This document shows positions 56,901 to 61,141 of a stretch of 64,000 nt of DNA, in pieces (positions within the stretch are counted from its first letter, which is position 1; every line of letters begins with the position of its first letter). Source of the DNA: Symbiodinium natans (Eukaryota > Sar > Dinophyceae > Suessiales > Symbiodiniaceae). The stretch is taken from NCBI GenBank assembly GCA_905221605.1, contig CAJNDS010002779.1, forward strand, positions 456,677 through 520,676, given 5' to 3'. The notes beneath the pieces are model-generated. The model ran no database searches and had not been told where the DNA came from. It saw only the letters and a program-made list of their open reading frames with translations. Made by a program: the position numbers and the translations under genes.

Positions 56901-59181
56901 AACCCTAAGCCCTAAACCCTCAACCCTAAAAGGGTTGTGCAGGATGTGCAGCTGTGCCTTCAGTGGGACAACATCTCGCGCAGCCTCTTTAGTGGTGCAA
57001 TCGACGGCACGCTCAGCCGGTGGGATGCCTTGCACGCAAGAGGTTTAGGGTTTAGGGTTTAGGGTTTAGGGTTTAGGGTTTAGAGTGGAGGGTTTAGGGT
57101 TTAGGGTTTAGGGCTTAGGGAGGGTCTAGGGTTTAGGGTTTTAGGGTTCAAGGTTTAGGGTTTAGGGGTTAGGGGTTAGGGGCTAGGGGTCGGAAAAACT
57201 ACTGGTAGTATTCCCTTAGAGCCCCTTTATAGTTATACTATGAGAACCCCCCAAAACCCTATTCAGGCTCCAAAAGTAGCTGCTTGTGAGCCCAAATCAA
57301 CCCTGGTCCCATTTCTACTGCAGGTCAGATAGTCCGTTACGCGTCGCAGTCCGCCATGACGAGGATCTGAACAGCATGACCCTCGCGGACATCCGCAAGG
57401 GCAATCACAAGAAGGCCTTCCTGCAGAGATTGTTTCCTGGTCTCCGTGCAGTCCTTGGTTCTCCGACGTTCTCCCATCCCTTCCCCCTGCCTATTGCTGA
57501 ATGTTTTTGTTCGCCTCTGGACAGTTGTTAAACCCTAAACCCTAAACCCGAAACCACAAACCCTAAACCCTAAACCCTAAACCCTCAACCCTCAACCCTA
57601 AACCCTGAACCCTGAACCCTAAACTCACGGGCGAGGGGGGCAGCGACCCGAATCTGTGGCATAGGCCATCAACGACCTCTTGATGGCACAGGACATCAAC
57701 CTCTTGGCTTCGGCTTCTTCGGACCTGGTCTTACATTCCACAGCCGTGCAGCATGTTCGGTGGAGAGTTTTTTTGGGGGGACTGGGCTTCGGGATGCGAG
57801 AGATTCTTGACGATGTTTGCTATAATATCACTATCTCATGACATGATCGTATTATCCAATTTCTTCTAGCATTACATTACTAGGTTTTTCTCTTGTGATC
57901 TTCTTATATTCTAGACTCGCCAAGGACGGAAGCATCCTCATGTGACTCGGCACGTCAGATGCTCCCCCAGAGATGTGCAGTTCGTTGCCCCGTGGAGAGG
58001 TGGGACACGGCCACGATGAAGCCCAAGAAGACTTTCAAAGGCCACAAGAAGGCGGAGAGCTCCAGGGTTCTGGAGTTTTGGGGGAGGGTTTAGTGGCCAA
58101 TAAACCCCACTTGAGTCAGGAATATCATGTTAACGCTACGCGACCCGCCTCGGCCTTCCACCAACACCACAATCTGAACCACAGCAGCAGCAGCAGCAGT
58201 AGCAGCAGCAGCAGCAGAACGCTCAAGTAATGTGGCGTACGCATACACTACCCCAGCGACCTACAGTGTGCCCACCACACCGCTGAACGCATGGCCCAGT
58301 GCAGCCCCCTGAGCTTGTGGAGCATGCAAGCACGGCATGTGCAAGCGCTGCAGCTGCTCAGTTATCACATTTCATCAATTAGGTGTTGAGGGCACTGTAG
58401 TCACGCGGGCGGTGGTCCTGTTGTGCCGTCCGCGCCGCCACCCCCCGTTTGCTTCGGGGGGTACCCATTGCAGGCAACAAAACGCCAAATATGCAAACTG
58501 GGTCCCGTGCCGTTGGGAGGACTAGAGGTGGGGTGCCTGCTTTGTGCCACCCATACACCTACGGCCCGAAGCCTCGGCGGATTTACTTGAATTCAGAATA
58601 AGGGCCCCTAAGGGGGTTAAGGGCTTAGGAGATGGTCGGACGCCCCTGAGCCCAACTGGCTCAGTCCCTAAACCCTAATCCCCTAAAAAACCCCGAATGC
58701 ACAGCATAGCACCCGTCAGTGGAAAGGTGAGGAAACAGGGGGGCCTCAGTAACCCTCCTACATTCTGAGTCGGGCTGTTTTGGTGCTCTGTTGTGGGTGT
58801 CTCTCAGCATAGGAATACCCCTTACACGCCCCAAAGTGCGACGTTAATTATTCCTACACTAGGACCCCCAGCATGGTACCCCGTGCATTCGGACGAGTCA
58901 GGAGTGGACTCCTAAACCCCCTAGCCCCTAAACCCAAAGCTCCAACACTCCGAAACCCCAAGACCCCAAATCCGAACCCAAAAAAGGCAGAAGTGAAGCT
59001 CTACAGGGGCGGACGGCGGTTCTGCGGCTGTTCCAAAACCCCCCCCCAAGCCCGACACCTCCCTGAGGGCACCTTCTCCTTGGCGTACTCCATGGCCGGG
59101 CACTTGGTGTGGCCACGTGGGGGAGGGTTTAGGGTTTAGGGTAGGGTTGAGGGTTGAGGGTTGAGGGTTGAGGGTTAGGGT

Positions 59182-59220
<39 letters not shown>

Positions 59221-59490
59221 GGTTTCTGGAAGCTACCCTCTGCCTGCTCTGAGGGTCATGAGGGTCTCACACTGAAGCTGTCCGTGCACCGGTTCGTGTG
59301 AGGCTCCTAGACGCCCCGAACGCCCTAAACCCTAAGCCCTAAACCCTAAACCTTAAACCCTACACCCTACACCCGAAACCCGAAACCCTAAACCCTAAAC
59401 CCTAAACTCTAAACCCTAAACCCTAAATGCGGAGGACTATCACTGCTTGTTGACGGCCGGACTGGACCAGGAAGCTTTGGCACAAGCCCC
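31170..59490 (+). CDS. EF-hand and WD40-repeat protein, multi-exon (WDR49/WDR64-like)
   Basis: At least 15 short exons on the + strand. Proposed exons: 31,170-31,271; 32,122-32,183; 32,315-32,372; 33,073-33,160; 54,664-54,748; 54,917-54,973; 55,566-55,634; 56,369-56,461; 56,943-57,042; 57,324-57,414; 57,665-57,721; 57,925-57,941; 58,000-58,051; 59,068-59,094; 59,435-59,490. The order EF-hands, then a Y-x-x-x-x-V-x-D-T-S-K-H linker, then WD blades follows the WDR49/WDR64 family as I know it; members are often linked to cilia. Several joins restore family-like text in frame, for example [18 protein letters not shown]. The largest intron (33,161-54,663) contains a whole second gene. Joins around 54,748-55,566 and 57,042-57,324 are unresolved. 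The start at 31,170 may be an internal Met, and the 3' end is unknown. Confidence 0.7.
32418..32562. mobile_element. TIR-A family element, complete but diverged
   Basis: Left CTACTTGGAGGTTCATGGTA, right TCAGTGCCCTGAAACTCCAA then GTA. It lies in the intron between EF-hand exons 3 and 4, flanked by heptamer tracts. Confidence 0.75.
32654..32733. repeat. CCCTAAA tract
   Basis: About 11 units in the same intron. Confidence 0.95.
33323..33651 (+). CDS. Exons 1-2 of the secreted Cys-helix gene and their GA-AG intron
   Basis: Exon 1 (33,323-33,430) encodes the signal peptide and a charged linker. Exon 2 (33,538-33,651) encodes [18 protein letters not shown] onward with sequon NST. The 107-nt intron begins GA (CAG|GAGATCC) and ends GTGTCAG|GAGATCC. 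The 12-mer CAGGAGATCCTG occurs at 33,428-33,439 and again at 33,535-33,546, either side of the TTTAGGG insert. Splicing at the repeated AG|G removes exactly one copy and keeps the frame. Confidence 0.75.
33323..54060 (+). CDS. Secreted, probably GPI-anchored Cys-helix repeat protein, about 30 exons
   Basis: The ATG at 33,323 opens [18 protein letters not shown], a clear signal peptide. Downstream, short phase-0 exons encode helical units usually led by Cys: [108 protein letters not shown] recurring C-[MLF]-x-S motif heads many units. Sequons NST, NCT, NVT, NQT, NAT, NAS and NVS fit an extracellular protein. The last exon has an Asp/Gly/Thr-rich linker and ends [18 protein letters not shown], a GPI-addition-type tail. 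I do not recognise the family. Introns are heptamer tracts, TIR elements, microsatellites and one 6.2-kb retroelement. Total protein length is roughly 900-1,100 residues by rough addition. Exon borders between 36.7 and 53.4 kb are approximate. Confidence 0.65.
33440..33534. repeat. TTTAGGG insert between 12-nt exon duplications
   Basis: 95 nt of TTTAGGG-type repeats (with TTTATAAGG variants) sit exactly between two copies of CAGGAGATCCTG, inside coding sequence. Confidence 0.9.
33752..33840. mobile_element. TIR-C type sequence, partial
   Basis: Contains GGCCTTTCCCAAAATAGGGG, TACCCCGTTTCTACCCCGAA and GGACCCAAGAAGGGTA, shared with other TIR-C copies. Lies between exons 2 and 3 of the secreted gene. 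Confidence 0.5.
33841..33954. repeat. (CCCTAAG)n block switching to (CCCTAAA)n
   Basis: Nine or so perfect CCCTAAG units followed by CCCTAAA units, a clean example of local homogenisation. Confidence 0.95.
33960..34238 (+). CDS. Exons 3-4 of the secreted Cys-helix gene with GC-AG intron
   Basis: Exon 3 (33,960-34,022) reads [18 protein letters not shown] then IGK. Exon 4 (34,170-34,238) reads [18 protein letters not shown] then EQLKN. The intron starts AAG|GCGGGG and ends AAG|GCGGGG. The 24-mer starting GGACATTGGCAAGG is present at 34,010-34,033 and 34,157-34,180, flanking about 120 nt of TTTAGGG repeats. Only a GC donor inside the first copy with the matching AG in the second restores the frame. 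The next exon (35,369) joins after AAC|GCG, again a GC donor. Confidence 0.75.
34034..34156. repeat. TTTAGGG insert between 24-nt exon duplications
   Basis: 123 nt of heptamers with TTCAGGG variants, placed exactly between the two 24-mers described for the host exons. Confidence 0.9.
34270..34405. repeat. Poly-C runs and a poly-A run
   Basis: Several C runs, two copies of GCAGTTTTAGATGCC about 60 bp apart, and 19 or so A residues, in the intron after exon 4. Nothing gene-like is seen from 34,405 to 35,368. Confidence 0.9.
35369..36125 (+). CDS. Exons 5-7 of the secreted Cys-helix gene
   Basis: Exon 5 (35,369-35,422): [18 protein letters not shown], ending AAG|GTGG. Exon 6 (35,788-35,868): [18 protein letters not shown] then RAVEDVSAE, entered from CTGCAG and left by a GA donor. 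Exon 7 (36,078-36,125): [16 protein letters not shown], left by a GC donor. All three are phase 0 on both sides and join into one helical, Ala/Glu-rich stretch. Introns hold heptamer variants (CCCTCAA, CCCTAAG mixtures) and plain spacer. Confidence 0.65.
36185..36540. repeat. TA-rich and (CATA)n microsatellite
   Basis: About 60 bp of TATA then some 290 bp of CATACATA with periodic AGTA interruptions. Frames of repeated Tyr-Val-Cys-Met or His-Thr-Tyr-Ile type are artefacts. Confidence 0.97.
36708..38953 (+). CDS. Exons 8-13 of the secreted Cys-helix gene
   Basis: Approximate exons: 36,708-36,749 [14 protein letters not shown]; 36,988-37,053 [18 protein letters not shown]; 37,274-37,321 [16 protein letters not shown]; 37,917-37,961 [15 protein letters not shown]; 38,718-38,763 [15 protein letters not shown]; 38,913-38,953 [14 protein letters not shown]. 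Most start after CAG or AAG and many end before GC, GA or GT. The C-M-x-S-A head recurs in three of the six. The 38.76-38.91-kb intron is largely a TIR-C element. Confidence 0.6.
37567..37670. mobile_element. TIR-B family element
   Basis: Left AAATGTTCCACCTTACAAAA, core CCCCCTATTATAATCCCTTA, right GTATAAGGGGGGGGCACGTC then CCA. Confidence 0.65.
38768..38870. mobile_element. TIR-C family element in an intron of the secreted gene
   Basis: Left CATATTACGAAAATAGGGGA, core AGTAGGATCCCCTTATAACA and GGACCCCAAGAAGGGTA, right ATTGTAAACCCCCC. Shares its core with the bromodomain-gene intron. Confidence 0.7.
39096..41622 (+). CDS. Exons of the secreted Cys-helix gene, middle part
   Basis: Approximate coding pieces: 39,096-39,130 [10 protein letters not shown]; 39,299-39,358 [18 protein letters not shown]; 39,755-39,825 [18 protein letters not shown]; 40,214-40,290 [18 protein letters not shown]; 40,861-40,914 [18 protein letters not shown]; 41,571-41,621 [15 protein letters not shown]. 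Each is flanked by CAG, GAG or AAG and by heptamers or microsatellite. The 40,861 exon is entered from TTGCAG. Unit spacing is irregular and some units lack the Cys. Confidence 0.5.
39430..39755. repeat. TA, (ATTCT)n and (CATA)n microsatellites
   Basis: TATATA, then about 100 bp of TATTC/ATTCT pentanucleotides, more TATATA, and CATACATA. Intron of the secreted gene. Confidence 0.95.
40924..40983. repeat. TTTAGGG insert between 18-nt direct repeats
   Basis: GAGCTCCCGACTCCTGTG (40,924-40,941) and GAGCTCCCAACTCCTGTG (40,966-40,983) flank 24 nt of TTTAGGG-type sequence. One mismatch between copies. Confidence 0.85.
41375..41475. mobile_element. TIR-B family element, complete
   Basis: Left GGGATGTTGCCCCTTCTACT, right inverted copy TAGAATCAGGGGCAACATCC then CA. 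Core CTATAAATCCCCATTAAGG. Confidence 0.8.
41638..41750. mobile_element. TIR-C family element, complete
   Basis: Left GGGGGTTTCCGAAAATAGGG, right GGGGTTCCCCTCTTTTCGTA then AACCCCC. Its right end is an exact inverted match to the left end of the bromodomain-gene intron. Lies between two exons of the secreted gene. Confidence 0.8.
41852..43875 (+). CDS. Exons of the secreted Cys-helix gene upstream of the retroelement
   Basis: Approximate pieces: 41,849-41,930 [18 protein letters not shown]; 42,026-42,115 [18 protein letters not shown] then [10 protein letters not shown]; 42,178-42,228 [15 protein letters not shown]; 42,315-42,440 [18 protein letters not shown] then FQICMESST; 42,546-42,655 [18 protein letters not shown] then [12 protein letters not shown]; 43,006-43,080 [18 protein letters not shown]; 43,220-43,298 [18 protein letters not shown]; 43,822-43,872 [21 protein letters not shown] element (42,446-42,544) splits two of these. 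The NQT sequon lies in the 43.0-kb piece. Confidence 0.55.
42446..42544. mobile_element. TIR-D family element, complete, between coding pieces
   Basis: 99 bp with about 25-bp inverted ends: left CTGTTGGTTAGCAGGGAATT, right CCCATTCCCTACTAACCAGC then AG. It lies directly between the coding pieces ending ESSTTEEA and beginning KEEKKACQ of the secreted gene, so nearly the whole intron is the element. Confidence 0.8.
43083..43203. repeat. (CCCTCAA)n then (CCCTAAA)n tract
   Basis: Six or so CCCTCAA units pass into about 10 CCCTAAA units. Confidence 0.95.
43886..44036. repeat. Duplicated TTTCAGGG/TTTAGGG/TTTGGGG tract
   Basis: GGTTCTGGGATTTCAGGGTT occurs twice (from about 43,885 and 43,952), each leading into heptamers; a local duplication including a non-repeat seed. 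Confidence 0.8.
44286..44504 (-). repeat. 3' LTR of the retroelement
   Basis: 219 bp; differs from the 5' LTR at 3 positions: CC instead of GA near 44,384, and G instead of T near 44,474. The polypurine tract AGGACAGGGGGAG (minus strand) abuts it at 44,505-44,517. Confidence 0.95.
44420..44442 (-). promoter_or_regulatory. Spliced-leader-like segment in the 3' LTR
   Basis: On the minus strand the LTR reads CCGGTAATCTT then TTTTGGCTCAAG. The last 12 nt equal the 3' end of the dinoflagellate spliced leader; the upstream CCGGTA resembles its CCGTA start. The same string is in the 5' LTR at 50,406-50,428. Confidence 0.6.
44505..44532 (-). promoter_or_regulatory. Polypurine tract and adjoining palindrome
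   Basis: Minus strand AGGACAGGGGGAG directly precedes TGCGGAGC of the 3' LTR, as expected for plus-strand priming. Next to it, GTCCTAGGA (44,513-44,521) and TCCTAGGAC (44,524-44,532) form a perfect 9-bp inverted repeat with a 2-bp loop. Confidence 0.75.
44876..47287 (-). CDS. Retroelement ORF3: triple CCCH zinc-finger protein
   Basis: About 800 codons. The frame opens upstream of its first ATG ([10 protein letters not shown]...) by overlapping the end of ORF2 by 47 nt, so it may be reached by a +1 frameshift rather than its own start. Three tandem fingers near residues 393-465 have the spacings C-x9-C-x5-C-x3-H, C-x8-C-x5-C-x3-H and C-x8-C-x5-C-x3-H. Such fingers normally bind RNA. An acidic stretch follows ([16 protein letters not shown]). 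The C-terminal third is very Lys/Glu-rich, with a nuclear-signal-like KKVKKKRK. A gag-like RNA-packaging role would fit, but that is inference. No catalytic motif of a polymerase is visible; the acidic string VYDDDT lacks reverse transcriptase context. Confidence 0.85.
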   Translation of the reverse strand: MHCCLLVWKGNLKQTDKFGTAMEAIAYDWSRSPGMEVHVELMARVAKLVAPFLTLGGQGSVVISEFLWQRGKAQLMEFLQAATCADQLEVLWKRMDDDAEEEVDPSTMVLEILGQEDAVLDQGNNESPIPIEDAGGETIGDAGRDGKAPEVSPEEETSSGSSRLAGIRMFLWSVYARVTSNWDFSTQDRTTGKIFDSTKGYPGEGPDNGDNLSSKRNLPWISEDYLDEVVSKKMERSSDMDRLDGFVPESEGQLEKVEVKNVTASRILMALWKKGYRAGYRRLCRSNVSGGKVGAMKHPIKRVQKIGTRKAFMKMFNVFGLSQRGSGAGGKPIMKVVGPRPGFPAVLQASNTDSTLGEGSSSQVHGNVHVEQNRPMDRYEAERLEKRKKGFCYWFSRGKDRCKFGEDCKFIHSEDDVVLHSYWCKYYVAGRPCFAGNECAFSHDATGVRCIQFAQSGKCRYGDRCVFEHGDPLDEQRPRSPRTPPRDSPRRSSGAKGGEKEISPEQFDDGEEDFMVYDDDTKMVELLMEAISFMSNGKSDLARAEADPLFKLLKLTGDTDQLDREWCSWTTGTLSVLELHEVVKSYEVSLAEVEEWVNDLRIWFERANVGEEKVPKRGKKRSLERESSKDIPAEKEVVETSETEVAVEEEVKKVKKKRKTAAIEDPYTLMVPKPKKMPANIEKGGSSSNAVVSAGEKASKMRTKSSVVGKTKKKEKSQSPKKEEVVVVKGPEEKDRSSDVDAQASTAVDAELGQSCQAIEDAKREGLVSSIQRCVQDPVLTVSDLEYVLLRLHLSIDTRRKKK
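47241..48974 (-). CDS. Retroelement ORF2: unrecognised basic/acidic protein
   Basis: About 576 codons from the ATG at 48,971 ([18 protein letters not shown]). That ATG overlaps the ORF1 stop as TGATG, which suits termination-reinitiation. The N-terminal part (about residues 1-45) looks like a small helical module. Residues about 130-175 are strongly basic ([17 protein letters not shown] and onward), followed by Asp/Ser-rich acidic text ([15 protein letters not shown]). A C-terminal part (about 430-577) looks folded, with [17 protein letters not shown] and [16 protein letters not shown]. No named domain was recognised. It ends ACA AAC TGA T, a context where a +1 slip would enter ORF3. Confidence 0.8.
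   Translation of the reverse strand: MMITVGVTNVSDLQEFIFVEDLVDKGINKVTACKILQLVGGVRYRPEGPEKAVPSDASVRVQQSSGSKEAGREAVRTLAQVREAEGSGAKTMPRGSYRELFDKVKYRDAWTLAQRSPLCVQKLQLVGVGMPPVNPPTKKYRSRSNPVKRGRPLLDKKQVRQVPRSRSQRRVQPAEVVEKPKPLELKPRGGLSYRFSRAWADVVDDDDQAEALVSYADSSSDSSEEETNAARRMREIFLRERDSQRTAIRGNVPMDGSSSPNDGQKKSVHLGEGRDKASRGETRQEVTSQVFSLPQPSRRTEQSQKRARDGSVIVGSLAVGSTDEVLPGQGVAGQVNVSESAQVLPGQEVAGQETALEGAVQISGEETGQKEGEGGSNELRGDGAKTLDVRPVKRGPQQLLIKGLLSRIYWKVAVGKLPVGQRDCQKGSNKMDRNLVISMSSEGASEQDLKLALEDDAGQSMDDGAMVVMVYDPRVLIQSPTTDWVMRRGLTDRTIWPAIATEARRICAEMVQVDEVNGQLGTGRTGTLLFQRRDQGHYGDLHHSFHDNPCLPAVGNYPLSVMGALLSPGLEGEFKTN
48971..50206 (-). CDS. Retroelement ORF1: WW-domain protein
   Basis: 411 codons from the ATG at 50,206 ([16 protein letters not shown]), 66 nt inside the 5' LTR. 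Around residues 210-238 lies a WW domain: [17 protein letters not shown] then [12 protein letters not shown]. It has both signature Trp, the Y-x-Y strand and the Pro three residues after the second Trp. WW domains bind Pro-rich or phospho-Ser/Thr-Pro ligands. The rest is acidic, Ser/Glu/Val-rich and probably disordered. It ends AAG AAA CTG AGG TGA, overlapping the ORF2 ATG. Confidence 0.85.
   Translation of the reverse strand: MATNWLRTGAASSSSNVGDQGEGGVKRSATGEKVVPNVEALVDVGGMRGEEKPVVEGLEDQMETVLLRLLSKHGHLLRAAESAESTGAPTTSSSTSKMVEQGCQTELVGDVIPVSKRARNKVSFAAESGDLLTGEAEETAPVAATKSSILVVGDAEGVVPVATVMSEGEILELEAARIQQESDEDLYADSGGKVSQAADLPIIDCDGKTWERHFHEDGREYLYCLDTGDTQWVLPKKTGMAGNSEGSGVGMGIVPVEEEPALGTTSSSSPTESFRAQQGSMESVNSGVNSVGEKDFSSTIRDSGLRVGGDAPTSGSPDEEGISGIRADIAEEHLDQEEMEALSEGVAAVESVGPEEKVPNVEIGTVSAAEERVVDVVPVVQEGGPGDLEDGGKKLCVTTEEVSSFGAKKLR
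50260..50271 (-). promoter_or_regulatory. Primer-binding site of copia half-tRNA type
   Basis: Immediately after the 5' LTR the minus strand reads GGTTATGAGCCC. This is complementary to GGGCUCAUAACC, the anticodon arm of initiator tRNA-Met, not to a tRNA 3' end. Drosophila copia uses the same arrangement, priming with a 5' half of that tRNA. Confidence 0.75.
50272..50490 (-). repeat. 5' LTR of the retroelement
   Basis: 219 bp, 216 identical to the other LTR. Carries the spliced-leader-like string at 50,406-50,428. Followed on the + side by CCCTA of the target duplication. Confidence 0.95.
50491..51055. repeat. Compound heptamer region: CCCTAAA, CCCTCAA, CCCTATA
   Basis: A CCCTAAA tract (50,491-50,587) abuts the LTR element. 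After a TIR-A copy come about 15 CCCTCAA units (50,822-50,925), then CCCTATA/CCCTACA units, then CCCTAAA again. Sharp block boundaries. Confidence 0.95.
50662..50797. mobile_element. TIR-A family element, nearly complete
   Basis: Left TACTTGGAGGTTCAGGGTAC, core CCCTTAAGTGCCCAAATATG, right GGTTAATAAGTACC running into heptamers; the last bases of the right terminus are replaced. Confidence 0.75.
51061..53360 (+). CDS. Exons of the secreted Cys-helix gene downstream of the retroelement
   Basis: Approximate pieces: 51,063-51,135 [18 protein letters not shown]; 51,690-51,770 [18 protein letters not shown]; 51,896-51,955 [18 protein letters not shown] with sequon NAT; 52,325-52,390 [18 protein letters not shown]; 52,699-52,795 [18 protein letters not shown] then [11 protein letters not shown]; 53,020-53,080 [16 protein letters not shown]; 53,285-53,350 [18 protein letters not shown]. 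They resemble the upstream units in Ala/Glu-rich helices with a Cys, which supports one gene running across the retroelement. Borders are tentative. Confidence 0.5.
51966..52136. mobile_element. TIR-B element flanked by a 30-nt direct repeat
   Basis: The element (51,997-52,096) has left GGAATGTTCCCCCTTGTACT and right GTAAAAGGGGGAACATCCCA. Around it TTTTTCAACTTCGCGCTCCA and onward (51,966-51,995) is repeated at 52,107-52,136 with one mismatch. Confidence 0.8.
53107..53226. repeat. CCCTAAA tract
   Basis: 17 near-perfect units. Confidence 0.95.
53369..53470. repeat. Heptamer tract between copies of CATATGAGGGTTTA
   Basis: The 14-mer occurs at 53,369-53,382 and 53,457-53,470 around TTTAGGG/TCTAGGG repeats. 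Part of each copy is itself heptamer-like, so the unique shared part is about 8 nt. Confidence 0.6.
53619..54060 (+). CDS. Last exon of the secreted Cys-helix gene with GPI-type tail
   Basis: Entered near TTCCAG (53,613-53,618). Reads [18 protein letters not shown], then [18 protein letters not shown], then [18 protein letters not shown]. It holds sequons NAS and NVS and two Cys. A Gly/Asp/Thr-rich linker of about 25 residues follows, then [18 protein letters not shown] and TAA at 54,058. A short hydrophobic end after a small-residue region (HASTSHG) is the usual GPI-attachment layout. A plain C-terminal membrane anchor is the alternative. The frame stays open upstream through a heptamer tract, but that part is non-coding in character. 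Confidence 0.7.
54591..54658. repeat. TTTAGGG tract before the first WD40 exon
   Basis: About nine units, ending directly before GTGGCAG, the proposed acceptor of the 21.5-kb intron. Confidence 0.95.
54664..59490 (+). CDS. WD40 exon block of the EF-hand/WD40 gene
   Basis: Exons in order give propeller strands: [71 protein letters not shown] then [27 protein letters not shown] then [59 protein letters not shown] then [32 protein letters not shown]. Hallmarks include the SASSD, WD and GH motifs and repeated hydrophobic strands. Borders commonly show AG|GC, AG|GA or AG|GT on both sides. The last blade's D-Q-E-A-L-A-Q-A-P replaces the usual D-x-x-A-x-V-W-x-P. Positions 57,324-57,414 are ambiguous in frame. 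Confidence 0.75.
54995..55207. mobile_element. TIR-A family element with an internal TTTAGGG insert
   Basis: Left CACTTGAGGATCATGGTACT, right GTAAGTACCATGAACCTCCA then AGTA. TTTAGGG repeats (55,039-55,078) lie inside, bounded by GTACTTCGGGG on the left and TTTCGGGGTAC on the right. Core CCCCTTAAGTGCCCTAATAT. In an intron of the WD40 gene. Confidence 0.8.
55400..55563. repeat. CCCTAAA tract
   Basis: About 22 units with a CCCCAAA sub-block, ending at the CCCCAG acceptor of the 55,566 exon. Confidence 0.95.
56236..56352. repeat. CCCTAAA tract
   Basis: About 15 units upstream of the 56,369 WD40 exon. Confidence 0.95.
57043..57190. repeat. TTTAGGG tract, degenerating to GGGGTTA variants
   Basis: Starts immediately at the AG|GTTTAGG donor after the 56,943 exon and decays toward 57,190. 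Confidence 0.9.
57925..57941 (+). CDS. 17-nt micro-exon of the WD40 gene
   Basis: Entered from GCCAAG and left at AT|GTGACT. Joining TCG (57,721) to GAC here, and AT to GTGGGAC at 58,000, restores S-S-D-G-S-I-L-M-W-D. This is the exact WD-repeat consensus order. Without the exon the Asp-box to WD link is lost. Confidence 0.65.
58187..58226. repeat. (CAG)n-type trinucleotide run
   Basis: About 12 AGC units in what appears to be an intron of the WD40 gene; poly-Ser or poly-Gln frames are not supported as coding. Confidence 0.7.
59068..59094 (+). CDS. 27-nt micro-exon of the WD40 gene
   Basis: Reads GTFSLAYSM between CTGAG| and |GCCGGG (GC donor). Joined after GHKK at 58,051 and before DYHCLLTAG at 59,435 it gives a standard WD-repeat sequence. 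Confidence 0.6.
59136..59224. repeat. (GGGTTGA)n block
   Basis: About 12 TTGAGGG units, homogeneous, after two canonical heptamers. Confidence 0.95.
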
Positions 59491-60144
59491 GGACATGATT
59501 TCAACAAAGTTAGGGTTTAGGGTTTAGGGGGGGTTTAGTGTGACAAGATGAGCCCCCAAAGCAAACCATCGTTTCGAGAGCTGAGCCCCTTCTCGGGAAA
59601 CCTGCGTGACATGATTAGGGTTTCGGAGCTTAGGGTTTAGGGTGGCTTGGCCGATTGCTTGGCTCAAAGGCTATTACTGCAACAAAGTTGCGTACAAGGA
59701 TTTGTTCAGGCCCTTCTCTTTCGGCCGTAGCAGACACCCAAAAGCGCCTTGGATGCAGCAAAGGGGTTAAGAGGGCAAGGCCCGAGACTGCCATGTGTAC
59801 GTGAAGTGCCGTGGCAGGCGGTTGTTGACATCCTTGTCCGTGCACTATGGCTGCTGCAAAGACCGTGACAGCTGCCACTGAGCTGCACCAGCCCTAAACC
59901 CTCAACCCTCAACTCTCAACCCTAAACCCTAAACCCCAAACCCTAAACCCTAACCCTGAATCATAAACCCTAAAACCCACCAGGTTAAAGGCCCGTGAAA
60001 GCTTGTTCTGGATGTGGAGTCCGCTTGGGAGGATGCTCGGGATGTTGTCCTCCGTGGCATCCAGGAGGGTGGCTGTCGTGTGCAGTTCCTTGAACTCGTT
60101 TCAAAACCCCCTGAAACCCCTTAAACCCCTTCAACCCCCTGCCT

Positions 60145-60243
60145 TGACCAGGACCTGCCGCCCGAGTCCCTCCAGCGCACGGCCGCCACCTCAGCGGTTT
60201 TTGGGCTCCGCCTTCCGAAGCCCGACACCCCTCTACGTCGAAT
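60145..60243 (+). CDS. Candidate exon, unrecognised
   Basis: Reads LDQDLPPESLQRTAATSA then VFGLRLPKPDTPL after CTTGACCAG. It could be a 3' exon of the WD40 gene, but no propeller motif is visible. Followed by a TTTAGGG tract (60,245-60,340). Confidence 0.35.
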
Positions 60244-60412
60244 GGGGTTTAGGTTTAGGGTTCAGGGTTTAGGGTTTAGGGTTTAGGGTTCAGGGTTTAG
60301 GGTTCAGGGTTTAGGGTTTAGGGTTTAGGGCTTAGGGTCGAGGGTTGGAAGTTTCAGGTTCAGGTGAAGAGTTTGGGAGTGCTGGTTGAGTTGACCGTCT
60401 GCCTATTTTGGT

Positions 60413-60548
60413 TATCACCATCACCATGACCATCACCGTCACCATCATCACCACCATCACCATCCACCATCATCACCATCATCACCATCATCATCATCAT
60501 CGTCGTCGTCGTCATCATCATCATGGTCATCATCACGAGCATCACCCG
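60413..60548. repeat. (ATC)n microsatellite
   Basis: ATC/ACC triplets, with GTC interruptions. Confidence 0.95.
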
Positions 60549-60782
60549 CACCAGCACTAGGTCTGAGAAGTACCACTGCTACGATTAGTATGTTTAGCTA
60601 TCTGGTGCTACTTACTTGGGTGTATTGGGTGTATTTAAATCAATACCTCAAGCACTGACAGCAACACGTGAGCGAGCGGGTGTGGGAGCCTGCCCCTCCG
60701 CATATCTCAGCAAAGCTCAGGTCAGCCCTCGCTACCCTGTGCCGGCCTCGGCCGACTTTACAACTGGGTGTTTTCCTTACGC

Positions 60783-60969
60783 CCTAAACCCTAAACCCTA
60801 AACCCTAAGCCCCAAGCCCCAAACCCTAAACCCTAAACCCTAAGCCCTAAACCCTAAACCCTAAGCCCTAAGCCCCAAACCCTAAACCCTAAACCCTAAA
60901 CCCTAAACCCTAAACCCTAAACCCTAAACCCTAAACCCTAAACCCTAAACCCTAAACCCTAAACCCTAC
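60783..60969. repeat. CCCTAAA tract, about 27 units
   Basis: Near-perfect with some CCCTAAG and CCCCAAG units. Confidence 0.95.
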
Positions 60970-61062
60970 CCGAAAAGCCTCAGCACCCGAAGCCCGGAGC
61001 CCGGAGCAACCCTAAACCCTAAGCCCTAAACCCTAACCCTAAACCCTAAACCTCCGAGCCCT

Positions 61063-61141
61063 CTAAGAGCGACCTTGCGCCCGAGACGGAGCGGATGTAC
61101 TCCCCGACGGCCTCGGTGGCGCCGTCCGTGGCCACCAAGGT
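61063..61141 (+). CDS. Candidate exon, disordered Ser/Ala/Thr-rich
   Basis: Reads SKSDLAPETERMYSPTAS then VAPSVATK and ends AAG|GTGG, a standard donor. High third-position GC. Could be the C-terminal tail of the WD40 gene or a new gene. Confidence 0.45.

Noticed and set aside
58140-58230. Poly-Ser/Gln-containing protein exon
   Set aside because: A CAG-type triplet run between WD40 exons that join correctly without it.
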